From positions 1 through 49,405 of the forward strand of contig JAQBWV010000010.1 of the NCBI GenBank assembly GCA_027624335.1: DNA of 49,405 nucleotides, written 5' to 3'. This document shows positions 27,265-36,527 of the stretch, piece after piece. Under the pieces are notes generated by a model that searched no databases, was not told where the DNA came from, and worked only from the letters and a program-made list of their open reading frames with translations. Both the position numbers and the translations under genes were made by a program. The number at the start of each line of letters is the position of its first letter. Positions within the stretch are counted from its first letter, which is position 1. Source of the DNA: Planctomycetota bacterium (GTDB taxonomy: Bacteria > Planctomycetota > Planctomycetia > Planctomycetales > Planctomycetaceae).

Positions 27265-29265
27265 TCAACGTTGGCCGGGAGCTGATCGACTATCACTTGC
27301 GTTTGGATTTTCGAGGCGACGTTGTTCGATGATCTCCTCGCGGAATTCATCGATCTTTTCCTGATCCAGATGCAGGCGAGCGACTTTCAGTACGGCCTGG
27401 CCGAGCTTCTTGATTCGCGACTCTGAACTCCTGTCGTGTCGAGCCTCTGCCTTTTTCAAAGCCGGGTATTGAATGTCGAAAACCATCTTCTCAAAACTCT
27501 TGATGGTTGGCAGAGCGTCGAACTCGTCGAGTGACTCATCGACTTTGTCCCATTCGCCTTTCTTTGTGCGATTGGTAAGCATTGCCTTAACCATTGCCTG
27601 TTTCGCGATCGTGTCAATCAGGCGGCTTTGCAACAGGACGATCTGACCTTCGACGTCGAGACGGATGGTGTCGTCAGGGCATTCAACCATCATCTGTGGT
27701 TCGGCTCCCGCCACCAAAGGGAACTTGGCGAGAAGCGCACTGCCACTTCGCACATAAACCCACCGCAGAGGTTTGTTCGGGTCGACCGGGATCGTCACGT
27801 TTCCATACCGGTTGCTTCGAAATATCTCGGGTTTCGGTCGGTCGGCGGCATCCTCTGCTGGCTCTTCGTCCGACTTCGGAGGCGGTGGTGGAATTTCGTC
27901 GTAGACAGCAACAAGGTAACCAACCAGCGGGCGAGTTCGATTGCGCTTCGGCACCAGCGTCAATGACGTGTACTGCAGGTACGGTTTCAACGCCAGCGCG
28001 CGAAGTTCCATGCGCCGCCGTTTGAAACTTCCCAACGGCGTTTTGACTCCCGTGTCCAGAACGCAATTGGCTCGAATTCGCTCGGGCTCCGTCGCGGTTA
28101 TGTATGACCACGGCAGAAACTGCAGCTTCTGGGTGACCTTGTTTCGGTCAAGGTATCGGAAAAAGGGAACGTACATCGAACCCTTCGTGACTTGTGCAAA
28201 CGCCGGGTCGGCCGGTGGGTATTCGCCAGCCTTGAATCGAATTCTTGCTGACGTTGGGGTAGCTTCGTCAATCTGCACAACCGGACGAAAGACTTCACCA
28301 AGTAACCGCAGGATTTGAGTAGCGATGGTCCGGCGATCTATTGTTGTTCGTGTGCGAACTGAGGACAGCAATTCCGATTCGCGATCCCATTCGCGAGCAC
28401 AGATCACATAGCTGCCGCCCTGCATTTCTATCGACACGGGGAAAATCTTGTCGACGTTGAGCGGCGCAGGAGTCAGGTAGAGGTGCACGACCTCACTAAC
28501 TGTGTCGATCTGCGTCTCAGCAGCAGCGTGCCCGCTGGCAATTTTCTGCACCAATGATGTGATCAAAGGCTGCCGGCTGTCGTTGTCTGTGGAGCCAAGA
28601 ATCTCTCGAATCTCGATACGCATCTCATCGCTCAACGGTTCGTCCGACTTAACGGGAAACGCACCTTTGGAGTACACAGAGAGTTGCTCACGGATTGCCG
28701 TCGCAAACCGAAATTCGACAGCCCGCTGCTTGAGGTTCTCCACAGTGATCCGCTCAAGGCCAGCTTTACTGCGAGGCGTGATCCAGTCGGGCTCGGAAAT
28801 CTGCAGATCCCACATCGGACCAACGCTGCGATCAATTAACGATTGCAGATCGCTGAGTATCGATTTGCGAGCCTGACTACCGAGTTTGGCATGCGGCTGA
28901 AACACGATGGGCAGTTCAACCTGGTATCGCTGCATCTCAAACGGAACCTTGGGCCCTGTCTGAGGTGGAGGTGGAGGCAACTTGAATTCTGCTTGCTTCG
29001 CAGCGACGGGCTGACCTTCGGTCGCGCCCTCCGTATCTCCACTCTGTGAAGACGTCGCAGAGGCTTCGTTTGCCGATGACGTTGGCACATCGGCAGGGGC
29101 AGCTTGTGCAGATGAAGAAACGTCCGTAGCCGCAGGCTGTGATTCCGGCGACACCGCCTGCTGGGCGATTTCCTGGGCAAACAGCTCCCCGGCAACCGCC
29201 GTGCTGACAACGAGCACCAGCACCGGCTGCAGTAGAAGGGTCAACAGATCGTAAGGTCGCAGCAT
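27265..29265 (-). CDS. Exported protein of unknown function, last gene of the ExbB/ExbD-linked string
   Basis: A 666-residue protein with a signal peptide (residues 1 to about 30, ending LFA-QE). An Ala/Ser/Gln/Thr-rich linker follows to about residue 95, then a PPPPP stretch, then roughly 540 residues of mixed alpha/beta sequence that I do not recognise. A second proline run (PPPPPKSDEEP) occurs near residue 465. The C-terminus is helical and charged. The ATG is only 8 bases beyond the stop of the SBP_bac_5-type gene, so the two are almost certainly one transcript. It is predicted to be periplasmic and to act with the two preceding periplasmic proteins. Confidence 0.75.
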   Translation of the reverse strand: MLRPYDLLTLLLQPVLVLVVSTAVAGELFAQEIAQQAVSPESQPAATDVSSSAQAAPADVPTSSANEASATSSQSGDTEGATEGQPVAAKQAEFKLPPPPPQTGPKVPFEMQRYQVELPIVFQPHAKLGSQARKSILSDLQSLIDRSVGPMWDLQISEPDWITPRSKAGLERITVENLKQRAVEFRFATAIREQLSVYSKGAFPVKSDEPLSDEMRIEIREILGSTDNDSRQPLITSLVQKIASGHAAAETQIDTVSEVVHLYLTPAPLNVDKIFPVSIEMQGGSYVICAREWDRESELLSSVRTRTTIDRRTIATQILRLLGEVFRPVVQIDEATPTSARIRFKAGEYPPADPAFAQVTKGSMYVPFFRYLDRNKVTQKLQFLPWSYITATEPERIRANCVLDTGVKTPLGSFKRRRMELRALALKPYLQYTSLTLVPKRNRTRPLVGYLVAVYDEIPPPPPKSDEEPAEDAADRPKPEIFRSNRYGNVTIPVDPNKPLRWVYVRSGSALLAKFPLVAGAEPQMMVECPDDTIRLDVEGQIVLLQSRLIDTIAKQAMVKAMLTNRTKKGEWDKVDESLDEFDALPTIKSFEKMVFDIQYPALKKAEARHDRSSESRIKKLGQAVLKVARLHLDQEKIDEFREEIIEQRRLENPNASDSRSAPGQR

Positions 29266-29273
29266 GAGTGTAC

Positions 29274-31889
29274 TCAGAGCGGGTCAGAGGGATACCAGGG
29301 CTGAACAATCCAGCGTTCAACATTCTGAAACGGGTGAATCAACCCCGGTGGAAATCCCTGAATGTTGTTTCGAATGACGATCACGTCGTCGATCTCCCAG
29401 AGCGGGATTACGTGCACAAGCTCATTCAGGCGGAAGTGCAGGCGATGAAGCATTTCGACGGACGAGTTAAAGTCGACGGCCTGCTCCAGTTCGATCAATT
29501 GCTGCCGCAACCAGTCGGGAAGGTGCTCCAGATCTTCTACCCGAGCATCCGGCTTCATCGTCAGGAAGGGCCAGAGTTCGGTAACCGGTTCGGTCATCCG
29601 CACTGTGCGATAAACGATATCCCAGTTCTCGGGGAGGGATTCATCCTGGCCAACGATTCGAACCTTGATACCGATCCGCTGCCATTGTTTCACGAGTGCT
29701 TCTGCAGCCGCCTGGATAACCTCTCCTGGCTCACACACCATCGTTAGCTCAGGAACTTCCTTTCCGAGCCGCTTCTTCGAAACCGTGAAGAGCGAGAACG
29801 CCAGGTAAAGATCGTGAGGTCGAGGCTTCGTTTGAGTGCGATAGGCGTAGCTTGTCGAAGGAAAAGGTGCAGACACGACTCGACCGCGCCGCATGTTGGG
29901 GTCTCGAAGCACGGTATCTGCGAGAATTTTCTCACGATCCAGGACAAAGGCGATCGCTCGACGAAATTCAGCAACCTGCAGTGGTGCACTTTCCGGGTTG
30001 AACTGCAGCACGTGCGTGGTCGGCACCCCGTAGGTTTCAGTAAAGAATCGATCGTCGCGTGCGAACTGATCTGCCAGCCAGATCGGCACCTCTGGAAGCA
30101 CGGAGACATCACCTCGAAGTAGTCCTTTAATGGCCTCTTTGTGGTCGTCGTACTTCTGTTCGATCACTTCGGCGATCGTGAATCGGGACAACGTTTTCGG
30201 CTGAGGGATCACTCGACGAAAGACAACTTTGTCTGCGGTTTCTTCGTGAATTCTGAACCGGCGTGACAGAATACTGTTGTCATCGCCCTGTGAAACCGAA
30301 TTCGCTGCAATGTCTGCAGTTGCGGGTTCCGTCTGTACTCCTGCTGCAGTGGTCTCAGCAGCACTGGCAGCCCCTGCCGTGGTAGATGCTGTAGCATCGA
30401 CAACACGGTCCGCAATCGGATCATGCACAGGAAATCGAAAAAGAGCTTGTGGCCGCACTGGCACGGATGAAAAGCGAATCGAAAACTCGTGAGGAGAATT
30501 GACTCGCAAAGATTCGATAAACGTCGACATCCGCTCGTCGTAGCGAGGGGATGCCGGTCTGATGCGGTCCTGAATGGCTCGTACGACATCAGGAGCGATC
30601 AGGACCGGGTTCGATTCCCAGCTTGCTCTGCGCGGGCGCAGCGAAAAAACGATTTCCCGTCCCAGATCAGTCGGCGTCCACTCCTCAAAGTATCGGGACT
30701 CGTAAAACGCAGCGGTGTCGATTTTGCGAACTTCGAACAGTTCCGTCGTCAGCATTGAATCGCGGCGTCGGTCGGCAGCCGTTGGGAGAAAGAAGGAAGT
30801 TTTATCTCCAGGGAATCGATAGACCCCAACGCTCAGAATTTGATAGCGGATAGCTGTCGCCCGGAAGATGCCCCGCAGCGACGGATGGCTCGGCCAGACT
30901 CGCGCTGCCGTCAGGGTGTGCGCCAGCGCGATTTCGTGCTGTTCCGCCGAGCGTGCTTCCTGAGCCTGTTGCAACAAACCACCAGCTCTCGCGATGAATT
31001 CTTCGGACAGGCGTTTCGCGGTTGGGTGTTCCGGGTCCGTCTTCTGAAGTCTCGAAATGTAGTACCGAGCCTGTCTCAGGTCTTCCGCCTCAACAGCTCG
31101 TTTTACGAGCGACTCAATCGCGGTGCCGATTCCGTTTCGAAGGCCACTATGAGTTGGCGACAGCTCAAATAATTCCTCAAAGAACGCCAGCGCTGCCTCG
31201 AGGTCATCTGCTGCGAGTCGTTTTTTGGCTTCCTCGAAGACAAGTCGATTACGACGTTCCGCATACCCAGGCCAGTCCGGATACCGCCGCTGCAACACGA
31301 GCAGCATTTCGAATGCCTTTTCAAGCAGTCCTTCATTCAGTTGAAGGTCGACTCGTTTGAGCATCAAATCTTCGTGATGGATAACTCGATCGACGTTACG
31401 TTTCGCGTTCAACTTATATTCGGCTGCCGAGTCCGTCCTCGCCAGAGAGACGTCATCCGGAAGCACGACGGTCAGATTTTCAGCTTCGTCGAGCAACTGG
31501 TCGATGCGGTCCCGATAATCGGTAGCAGATTCTCCAGCTTCGCGTTTCGGACGAGTGGCAGCACTCTTCAGTGCTTCCTGTTTCTCTGCCATCTTCTCCA
31601 GCGTGTGCGGGCGTGGATAGACTGGCTGCACAACAAGCACTCGGTTGTCCGGCTTCAGTACCAGCCAGTCGAACTCGTCGCCCGTCAGTAGTTGTTCGGT
31701 GGACGGAACTTCCATTGACTCAAGCAGCGGCAGCGGCGGGTCAGTGTTCTCGTCCTGTGCGTAACTGAATCGTCCTGCCACAAGAACAGCCGCCAGAATT
31801 ACAGTCCGGAACTGGAGGACACCGACGCAGGTTTCGAAACGCGGATCAGATGGTTGCGCGAATTGCGTTAGAAACAGTTTGCGGCTCAC
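29274..31889 (-). CDS. Exported TPR plus SBP_bac_5-type (peptide/nickel-binding-like) protein
   Basis: An 871-residue protein starting with GTG. GGAGGG lies 5 bases upstream, and the GTGA overlaps the stop of the PQQ gene. A hydrophobic stretch at residues 28-43 is the likely export signal. Residues about 175-330 are TPR-like helices (KAFEMLLVLQRRYPDWPGY, EDLRQARYYISRLQKTDPEH). Residues about 400-870 resemble family 5 solute-binding proteins, with FRRAIAFVLDREKILADTVL and the C-terminal HRLHFRLNELVHVIPLWEID. No permease or ATPase genes are nearby, so it is unlikely to serve a classical ABC importer. A linker rich in Ala/Thr/Ser interrupts the binding domain. Confidence 0.82.
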   Translation of the reverse strand: MSRKLFLTQFAQPSDPRFETCVGVLQFRTVILAAVLVAGRFSYAQDENTDPPLPLLESMEVPSTEQLLTGDEFDWLVLKPDNRVLVVQPVYPRPHTLEKMAEKQEALKSAATRPKREAGESATDYRDRIDQLLDEAENLTVVLPDDVSLARTDSAAEYKLNAKRNVDRVIHHEDLMLKRVDLQLNEGLLEKAFEMLLVLQRRYPDWPGYAERRNRLVFEEAKKRLAADDLEAALAFFEELFELSPTHSGLRNGIGTAIESLVKRAVEAEDLRQARYYISRLQKTDPEHPTAKRLSEEFIARAGGLLQQAQEARSAEQHEIALAHTLTAARVWPSHPSLRGIFRATAIRYQILSVGVYRFPGDKTSFFLPTAADRRRDSMLTTELFEVRKIDTAAFYESRYFEEWTPTDLGREIVFSLRPRRASWESNPVLIAPDVVRAIQDRIRPASPRYDERMSTFIESLRVNSPHEFSIRFSSVPVRPQALFRFPVHDPIADRVVDATASTTAGAASAAETTAAGVQTEPATADIAANSVSQGDDNSILSRRFRIHEETADKVVFRRVIPQPKTLSRFTIAEVIEQKYDDHKEAIKGLLRGDVSVLPEVPIWLADQFARDDRFFTETYGVPTTHVLQFNPESAPLQVAEFRRAIAFVLDREKILADTVLRDPNMRRGRVVSAPFPSTSYAYRTQTKPRPHDLYLAFSLFTVSKKRLGKEVPELTMVCEPGEVIQAAAEALVKQWQRIGIKVRIVGQDESLPENWDIVYRTVRMTEPVTELWPFLTMKPDARVEDLEHLPDWLRQQLIELEQAVDFNSSVEMLHRLHFRLNELVHVIPLWEIDDVIVIRNNIQGFPPGLIHPFQNVERWIVQPWYPSDPL

Positions 31890-34800
31890 TGGTTCCCTCC
31901 GAGAATCGAGTCGATCCGGTAGAAACTGCCGTCGATTGACGTGACGACCAGCCTGCCGGCGACGCGGACAGGGCCGTGTTCCAGTTGTTGATCAAGCTGC
32001 AGGGTCCTGATGGCCTTGCCACTCTCCGCGTTGATGGCCATCACTTTGCCGTTCATCGTGGCGATCAGAATCAAGTCGCCTTCGGCCATCGGCGAGCCCG
32101 TCAGATGGTCTCCTTGAAGGTCCATCGACCATGACGTCGAAAGTTTGCCTTCGGTATTCAGACAATGCAATTGCCCTCGTGAGGTTTCGACAAGCAGGTG
32201 GTTGCCGGCAAGTCCGATGACTCCAACTGCCGGTGCGTCCAGAGTGACTTCTGCCAGGCGTTCAAAACCGACGAGGTCCAGCATCTGAACTTTTCCACCG
32301 GCGTCGGCAAGGTACATTCGACCGTTTCGGACAATCGGATGCACGTCAACTGGCTGACCGACGTCGACGTTGTCAACCTGTTGAAGGTGCGGAGACGGGC
32401 TGGTGCGAAACTGCAGACGAGTGATTTTCCCTGCAAGGTCGATCACAAGCACGTGGTTTTCGTCGAGCCCCACGATCGTTGACCAAAGCGGCGTTTCGCC
32501 TTTTTCAACTGTTCCCAGAAAGTCTTCAACACGGCCTGACGCGGTACCGAGAATCTTCAGTTTCGTTGGCAGAGCCACAACCGCTCCACCCGCGATTGGA
32601 ACGGGATCGGCGACAGGGATGCCATCCAACGGGAACTCCTGCCCAGCTTTGCCAGCCTGATTGATAAACCACATTCGCGGCTTCGTACCACCGCTCACCA
32701 CCGCAATCTGATCTCCAGGCAGAACAGTCGCTCGAAGTGGCTCAGTCAGCCCCTCTGAAAGGTCGAGCGTACCTTCTGCCCTGAACAGAAAACCGCCAGC
32801 GTCGATGCTGGTATCGACGACTTGAAACAAGTCTCCAGAACGAGTCAGGCAAACGGACGTGTCTGGCCGAGCATTCGAAAGCGCCAGGATGCCCCCACCA
32901 AGGACGGTTCGCCATTCACTCGCCATGGCTTCGCCGTCGACCTGCGTCAGCGAAACGGCGTCACTTTCGAGTTGTCGTCGACCAATGAAAAGATTTCGAC
33001 CGATGCTTTGAATCGGCTGAGCTGACGCTCCCAGATAGATGCGTTTCTTCTGATCTTCGAGAAGAGCATCCTGCGTCAGCTGAAACTGACGAAGGTAGTC
33101 ACTGGCAGACCAGAACAGGTCGTCGGCCCCCGCACGCAGATGAACAGCGCCTTCGTATTTCGACTGAGCTGGCGGCTTGGCGATGACTGACAGCGGTTCC
33201 TTATCTGGCTCGTCGGAGACCGTAAACACATTGAATTGCTCGCCCTCAGCCGGAACATATAGCCGATTTCCACGCAGGATCGGCGCGTCACGCACATGAC
33301 TGGTCAGTCTTACAGAGGCGACTTCCGGCAGATTCGTTTCTGCATCGCTGGTATCCAGGACACGCAACACCGCTGCTCCTGCCTGGTCGTTTTCGATCAT
33401 GAGCGCCAGATCGCCCATGGCCATCATCGGGGCATCCATCGATCCCGGTTTCTGTTTTGTGAACGAAACGCGTTTGCATTCCAACGGACGAGTCGACAGC
33501 GTGTACGAAACTGCTTCGTTACCGGACACGATCAGGTGTTGACCATCTCGTGTGAGAACCGGTGGAGCGTAAACTGCCTGCGAGAATGTCAGTCGGGTCG
33601 TCGCGAGTCCGGACTGCAGGTCGATCTTGTAAAGGTGGTTGCCCAGCGTCGGAACGTAAAGCTGACCGTCGTGTGCGAGAATCGAACCGGAGACAGATTC
33701 GTCAAGTGGCTGCCGCCAGACGAACGCGCCGGTCAGTCGGTTAACAAGGACCAGTTCCTGATGAACGGTGTCAAAGAGCACAAGCCCCGGAATGGTCGTG
33801 TCTACGCTGATTGGAAAGAACGGCGTGTCCAGGCCGATGGCGCGTCGCCAGACCGGATCGCCCGTCACCGTGTCGACACCGCTACAACAACCTTGAGCGA
33901 TGGCGAAGACTGTTCGGCCTTCACTGTTTTCTTCAGTTCGGGCTCGCGTATGCAGGGCGAGAGTCAACGGCGGCGGAACCGGAAGTTCGTGATCTTCTGT
34001 GGACGCCGGTCTGGCGATTTCTTCCGAAGTGACCAGTCCCCGCTCAGTTTCAAGCGTCTGCTCAAGTAGGACAGCCAGTTTCGAATCATTGAATAAATCC
34101 GGATAACGATCGATCAGTCCACGCCGCGATTTCAACGCTTCGATCGGACGTCCGGTTTCAAGAAACTTAGCGATCTCTTCATACGTTGCCTGAGTGGTTT
34201 CGTACTTGCGGATCGCGTCGATAGCCTTTTCGCGGGCAAGCTTGATCTTCTGATGGACTTCGACCGGTGGCTTGTCCGGGTCGCTGAATTGATCAATCTT
34301 CGGCTCAGCTTCTTCGGAGATATCCAGCAGCTTTCGATTCTTGCTCTTGGTTGCTGACTCCAGAGCCCCCAGCGAGATTGTTTCTGCAAAGCCTGCCAGC
34401 ATCGGAAACTGCTCGGCGTAGGTCTCAAGATCCCGGCAATCATCAATGTAGCGGTTAACCGCTGCCAGACCCTTCTCCCAGTCAGGAGCTGAACCGCCAA
34501 TCTGTTCGTCGACCCGCGTCTTTGCCAAAGTCAGAGTCGCTCGTTCGGTGTACTGGTCGCGGCCATGATTCAGCAGAATCTCTTCGAGCATGGTGATTGC
34601 CTGGTTGTAACGCTGCTCGGCGATCGCATCATCAACCGCCTGGAACCGTTTCGCGACCGTGTCGCGACCGATGATCAACCAGAAGGCTCCAGCAGCCACC
34701 ATCAGAACGACGGCTCCGGCGGCCAGACTCAAAACGAACGGCGACTTGAGAACTTCCTGCTCACCCGGTCGCTTCTGCCGGGCGGCGAGTCTCGCTGCCA

Positions 34801-35011
34801 GCGACTGCTTTTTCTCTCCGCCAGCTTCGCCTTCCTGCTCACCTTGCTGTTCGCCACTTCCCGATGTCTGTACAGGTTTCTGTTCGCGACCTCCCTTGCC
34901 GGAACTGTCGCGTGGCTTCTCAGGCTTGCTTTTTGCGTCATCCTCGAAGATATCGTCGTCTTCGAAAAGATCGTCTTCGTCGAGCCAGTCCGGGCCGTCC
35001 TTTTTCGCCAT
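31886..35011 (-). CDS. Membrane-anchored PQQ-type beta-propeller protein
   Basis: A protein of about 1041 residues. The cytoplasmic N-terminus is very acidic with a near-repeat (DLFEDDDIFEDD), followed by a Gly/Gln/Glu-rich stretch and Arg/Lys. One membrane helix spans residues 91-114. Helical, possibly TPR-like sequence follows, and from about residue 350 come repeated PQQ/WD-like blades such as DTVTGDPVWRRAIG, NRLTGAFVWRQPL and DLQSGLATTRLTF. No dehydrogenase active site is visible, so a structural or binding role is more likely than PQQ enzymology. The topology puts the propeller in the periplasm. It ends in a 4-base overlap with the SBP_bac_5-type gene. Confidence 0.85.
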   Translation of the reverse strand: MAKKDGPDWLDEDDLFEDDDIFEDDAKSKPEKPRDSSGKGGREQKPVQTSGSGEQQGEQEGEAGGEKKQSLAARLAARQKRPGEQEVLKSPFVLSLAAGAVVLMVAAGAFWLIIGRDTVAKRFQAVDDAIAEQRYNQAITMLEEILLNHGRDQYTERATLTLAKTRVDEQIGGSAPDWEKGLAAVNRYIDDCRDLETYAEQFPMLAGFAETISLGALESATKSKNRKLLDISEEAEPKIDQFSDPDKPPVEVHQKIKLAREKAIDAIRKYETTQATYEEIAKFLETGRPIEALKSRRGLIDRYPDLFNDSKLAVLLEQTLETERGLVTSEEIARPASTEDHELPVPPPLTLALHTRARTEENSEGRTVFAIAQGCCSGVDTVTGDPVWRRAIGLDTPFFPISVDTTIPGLVLFDTVHQELVLVNRLTGAFVWRQPLDESVSGSILAHDGQLYVPTLGNHLYKIDLQSGLATTRLTFSQAVYAPPVLTRDGQHLIVSGNEAVSYTLSTRPLECKRVSFTKQKPGSMDAPMMAMGDLALMIENDQAGAAVLRVLDTSDAETNLPEVASVRLTSHVRDAPILRGNRLYVPAEGEQFNVFTVSDEPDKEPLSVIAKPPAQSKYEGAVHLRAGADDLFWSASDYLRQFQLTQDALLEDQKKRIYLGASAQPIQSIGRNLFIGRRQLESDAVSLTQVDGEAMASEWRTVLGGGILALSNARPDTSVCLTRSGDLFQVVDTSIDAGGFLFRAEGTLDLSEGLTEPLRATVLPGDQIAVVSGGTKPRMWFINQAGKAGQEFPLDGIPVADPVPIAGGAVVALPTKLKILGTASGRVEDFLGTVEKGETPLWSTIVGLDENHVLVIDLAGKITRLQFRTSPSPHLQQVDNVDVGQPVDVHPIVRNGRMYLADAGGKVQMLDLVGFERLAEVTLDAPAVGVIGLAGNHLLVETSRGQLHCLNTEGKLSTSWSMDLQGDHLTGSPMAEGDLILIATMNGKVMAINAESGKAIRTLQLDQQLEHGPVRVAGRLVVTSIDGSFYRIDSILGGNQ

Positions 35012-35145
35012 CGTCCAGTCTTTCTCAATGTAAGCCGTTATGTACCAGCCTGTACCCTGTCCCCGCGCCACGTAACCAGGCCGACGCCGCATCGCAGTCA
35101 GCCGTTCTCGAAACGCGACTGACGCGAGGGCCTGTGGTCACGTTG

Positions 35146-36054
35146 TCAATCAGATCCCTTCGTGACCCCGACCCGTATTTTCTGCATTCCGATTTCGTTC
35201 GCGGCGTCAATTACTTTCACCAGCATGTCGTGCATCGAATTCTCGTGAGCGGTGATCAACACCTCGGACATTCGTTTTGACCGCATAATATCCGCCAGTC
35301 GTCCAGGATCACTCAGCGGTTCATCATCCACGGAAATGACGTTTCGCGAGTCGATGTAAACCAGCACGGACTGCTCTTCGATATCCTTAATCGTCTGTGA
35401 CTGGGATGCCCCTTTTTCATCCGGATTCGGCGGCGGGACTTCCAGCGTTTTCTGGATACTGAACGACGCCGTGATCATAAAGAAAATAAGCAGCAGGAAC
35501 GTGACGTCGACCATCGGTGTGAGATCCATTTCTTCGTCATCAACCGTTCGTCCGCCGCCCCATGCACCGTCTTCTTCCTCGTCCTCCTCGGAAAACAGTT
35601 CATCTGGCAGTGGTGCGAGTCGCCCTGTCGCAGGTCCTTCTTCCTCATCAATCGCGTCTTCAAACGCCAGCACTGCGGCCAGATCGTCATCTGTATCGAC
35701 TGGACCAGAAGAATTGACGATTGCGCCAGAGGCAACGTTTGACACAGCGTCAACGGCGGCCGCCGAGTCTTGAACTTCGTCGGTAGACAAGTCAACAAAA
35801 ACGTCTTCCTTCTGTACGTCGTCGTCCAGCAGATTCCTCATGGCAGACGCGAGATCAGGCTGATCGTCCACTACCGCACCAGATGCCCGCTGCTCTGCTG
35901 CGGGTTCGGACACTCGCGTGCTGTTCTCCTTCGGCTCAATCGCCGGAATCCGCATCTTCGCATCGCACTTCTGACAGGTCAGCGACGTGCCGGCTTTCTT
36001 ACTGCTGATGCTGTAGGCCTGATTGCATTTCGGACAGCGGAACTTGATTGGCAT
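35146..36054 (-). CDS. ExbD/TolR-family protein with N-terminal zinc ribbon
   Basis: A 302-residue fusion. Residues 1-35 form a zinc-ribbon of the planctomycete/myxobacterial MJ0042-like kind (FRCPKCNQAYSI ... TCQKCDAKMRI; C7, C10, C27, C30). A very acidic disordered stretch follows (about residues 60-175). Residues 176 onward are a standard ExbD: DLTPMVDVTFLLLIFFMITA with the proton-carrying Asp183, then a periplasmic domain. ExbD proteins use the proton gradient together with an ExbB-type channel. A normal ExbD has only a short cytoplasmic tail, so the ribbon adds a cytoplasmic sensing or binding part. It lies 15 bases after the other ExbD gene. Confidence 0.9.
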   Translation of the reverse strand: MPIKFRCPKCNQAYSISSKKAGTSLTCQKCDAKMRIPAIEPKENSTRVSEPAAEQRASGAVVDDQPDLASAMRNLLDDDVQKEDVFVDLSTDEVQDSAAAVDAVSNVASGAIVNSSGPVDTDDDLAAVLAFEDAIDEEEGPATGRLAPLPDELFSEEDEEEDGAWGGGRTVDDEEMDLTPMVDVTFLLLIFFMITASFSIQKTLEVPPPNPDEKGASQSQTIKDIEEQSVLVYIDSRNVISVDDEPLSDPGRLADIMRSKRMSEVLITAHENSMHDMLVKVIDAANEIGMQKIRVGVTKGSD

Positions 36055-36069
36055 CCAAATCCTCTCTGA

Positions 36070-36525
36070 CTATTGATCCTGGACACCAACGGCGAACCTG
36101 AGACCTTCGATTTCGGCGAGGATTTTAAGGACTTCCTGAACCTTCCCCTGTTTCACGTCACGTTCGGCTTTCACAATGCAAAGCTCTTTTCCATCGTTGA
36201 AACCTGCCTGCACATAGCGTCTGACGAGTTCCAGATTCGGAGCTTCTTCACCAGCCGAACCATCGCCCATGATAACTCTCGCGGGACCGCCACCAGGATC
36301 GGCAAGAATTGAGACGATGGTCGCACTGTTTGTCTCGGCACCAACGCCGTGAACGGCTGGTGGAACATTCGCGGGCTTCTGGTCGTCCATCGTCGATGTG
36401 ACCATAAAGAAAATCAGCAGCAGAAACGTCACATCGATCATTGGAGTAATGTCGAGTTCCGCTTCGTCCTTGCTGCTCTTCTTTTTTTTGAAGCCGGTGT
36501 CACCACCGAGCGAGCCTTTAGCCAT
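36070..36525 (-). CDS. ExbD/TolR-family protein
   Basis: A 151-residue biopolymer-transport protein. A short Lys-rich cytoplasmic tail (GFKKKKSSK) is followed by the single helix with LDITPMIDVTFLLLIFFMV, in which Asp31 is the expected proton site, and then a periplasmic domain of about 100 residues. Its ATG is 2 bases after the stop of the ExbB-type gene, so the two are tightly coupled. It is one of two different ExbD proteins in this string, suggesting a mixed ExbD dimer. Confidence 0.92.
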   Translation of the reverse strand: MAKGSLGGDTGFKKKKSSKDEAELDITPMIDVTFLLLIFFMVTSTMDDQKPANVPPAVHGVGAETNSATIVSILADPGGGPARVIMGDGSAGEEAPNLELVRRYVQAGFNDGKELCIVKAERDVKQGKVQEVLKILAEIEGLRFAVGVQDQ

Positions 36526-36527
36526 GC

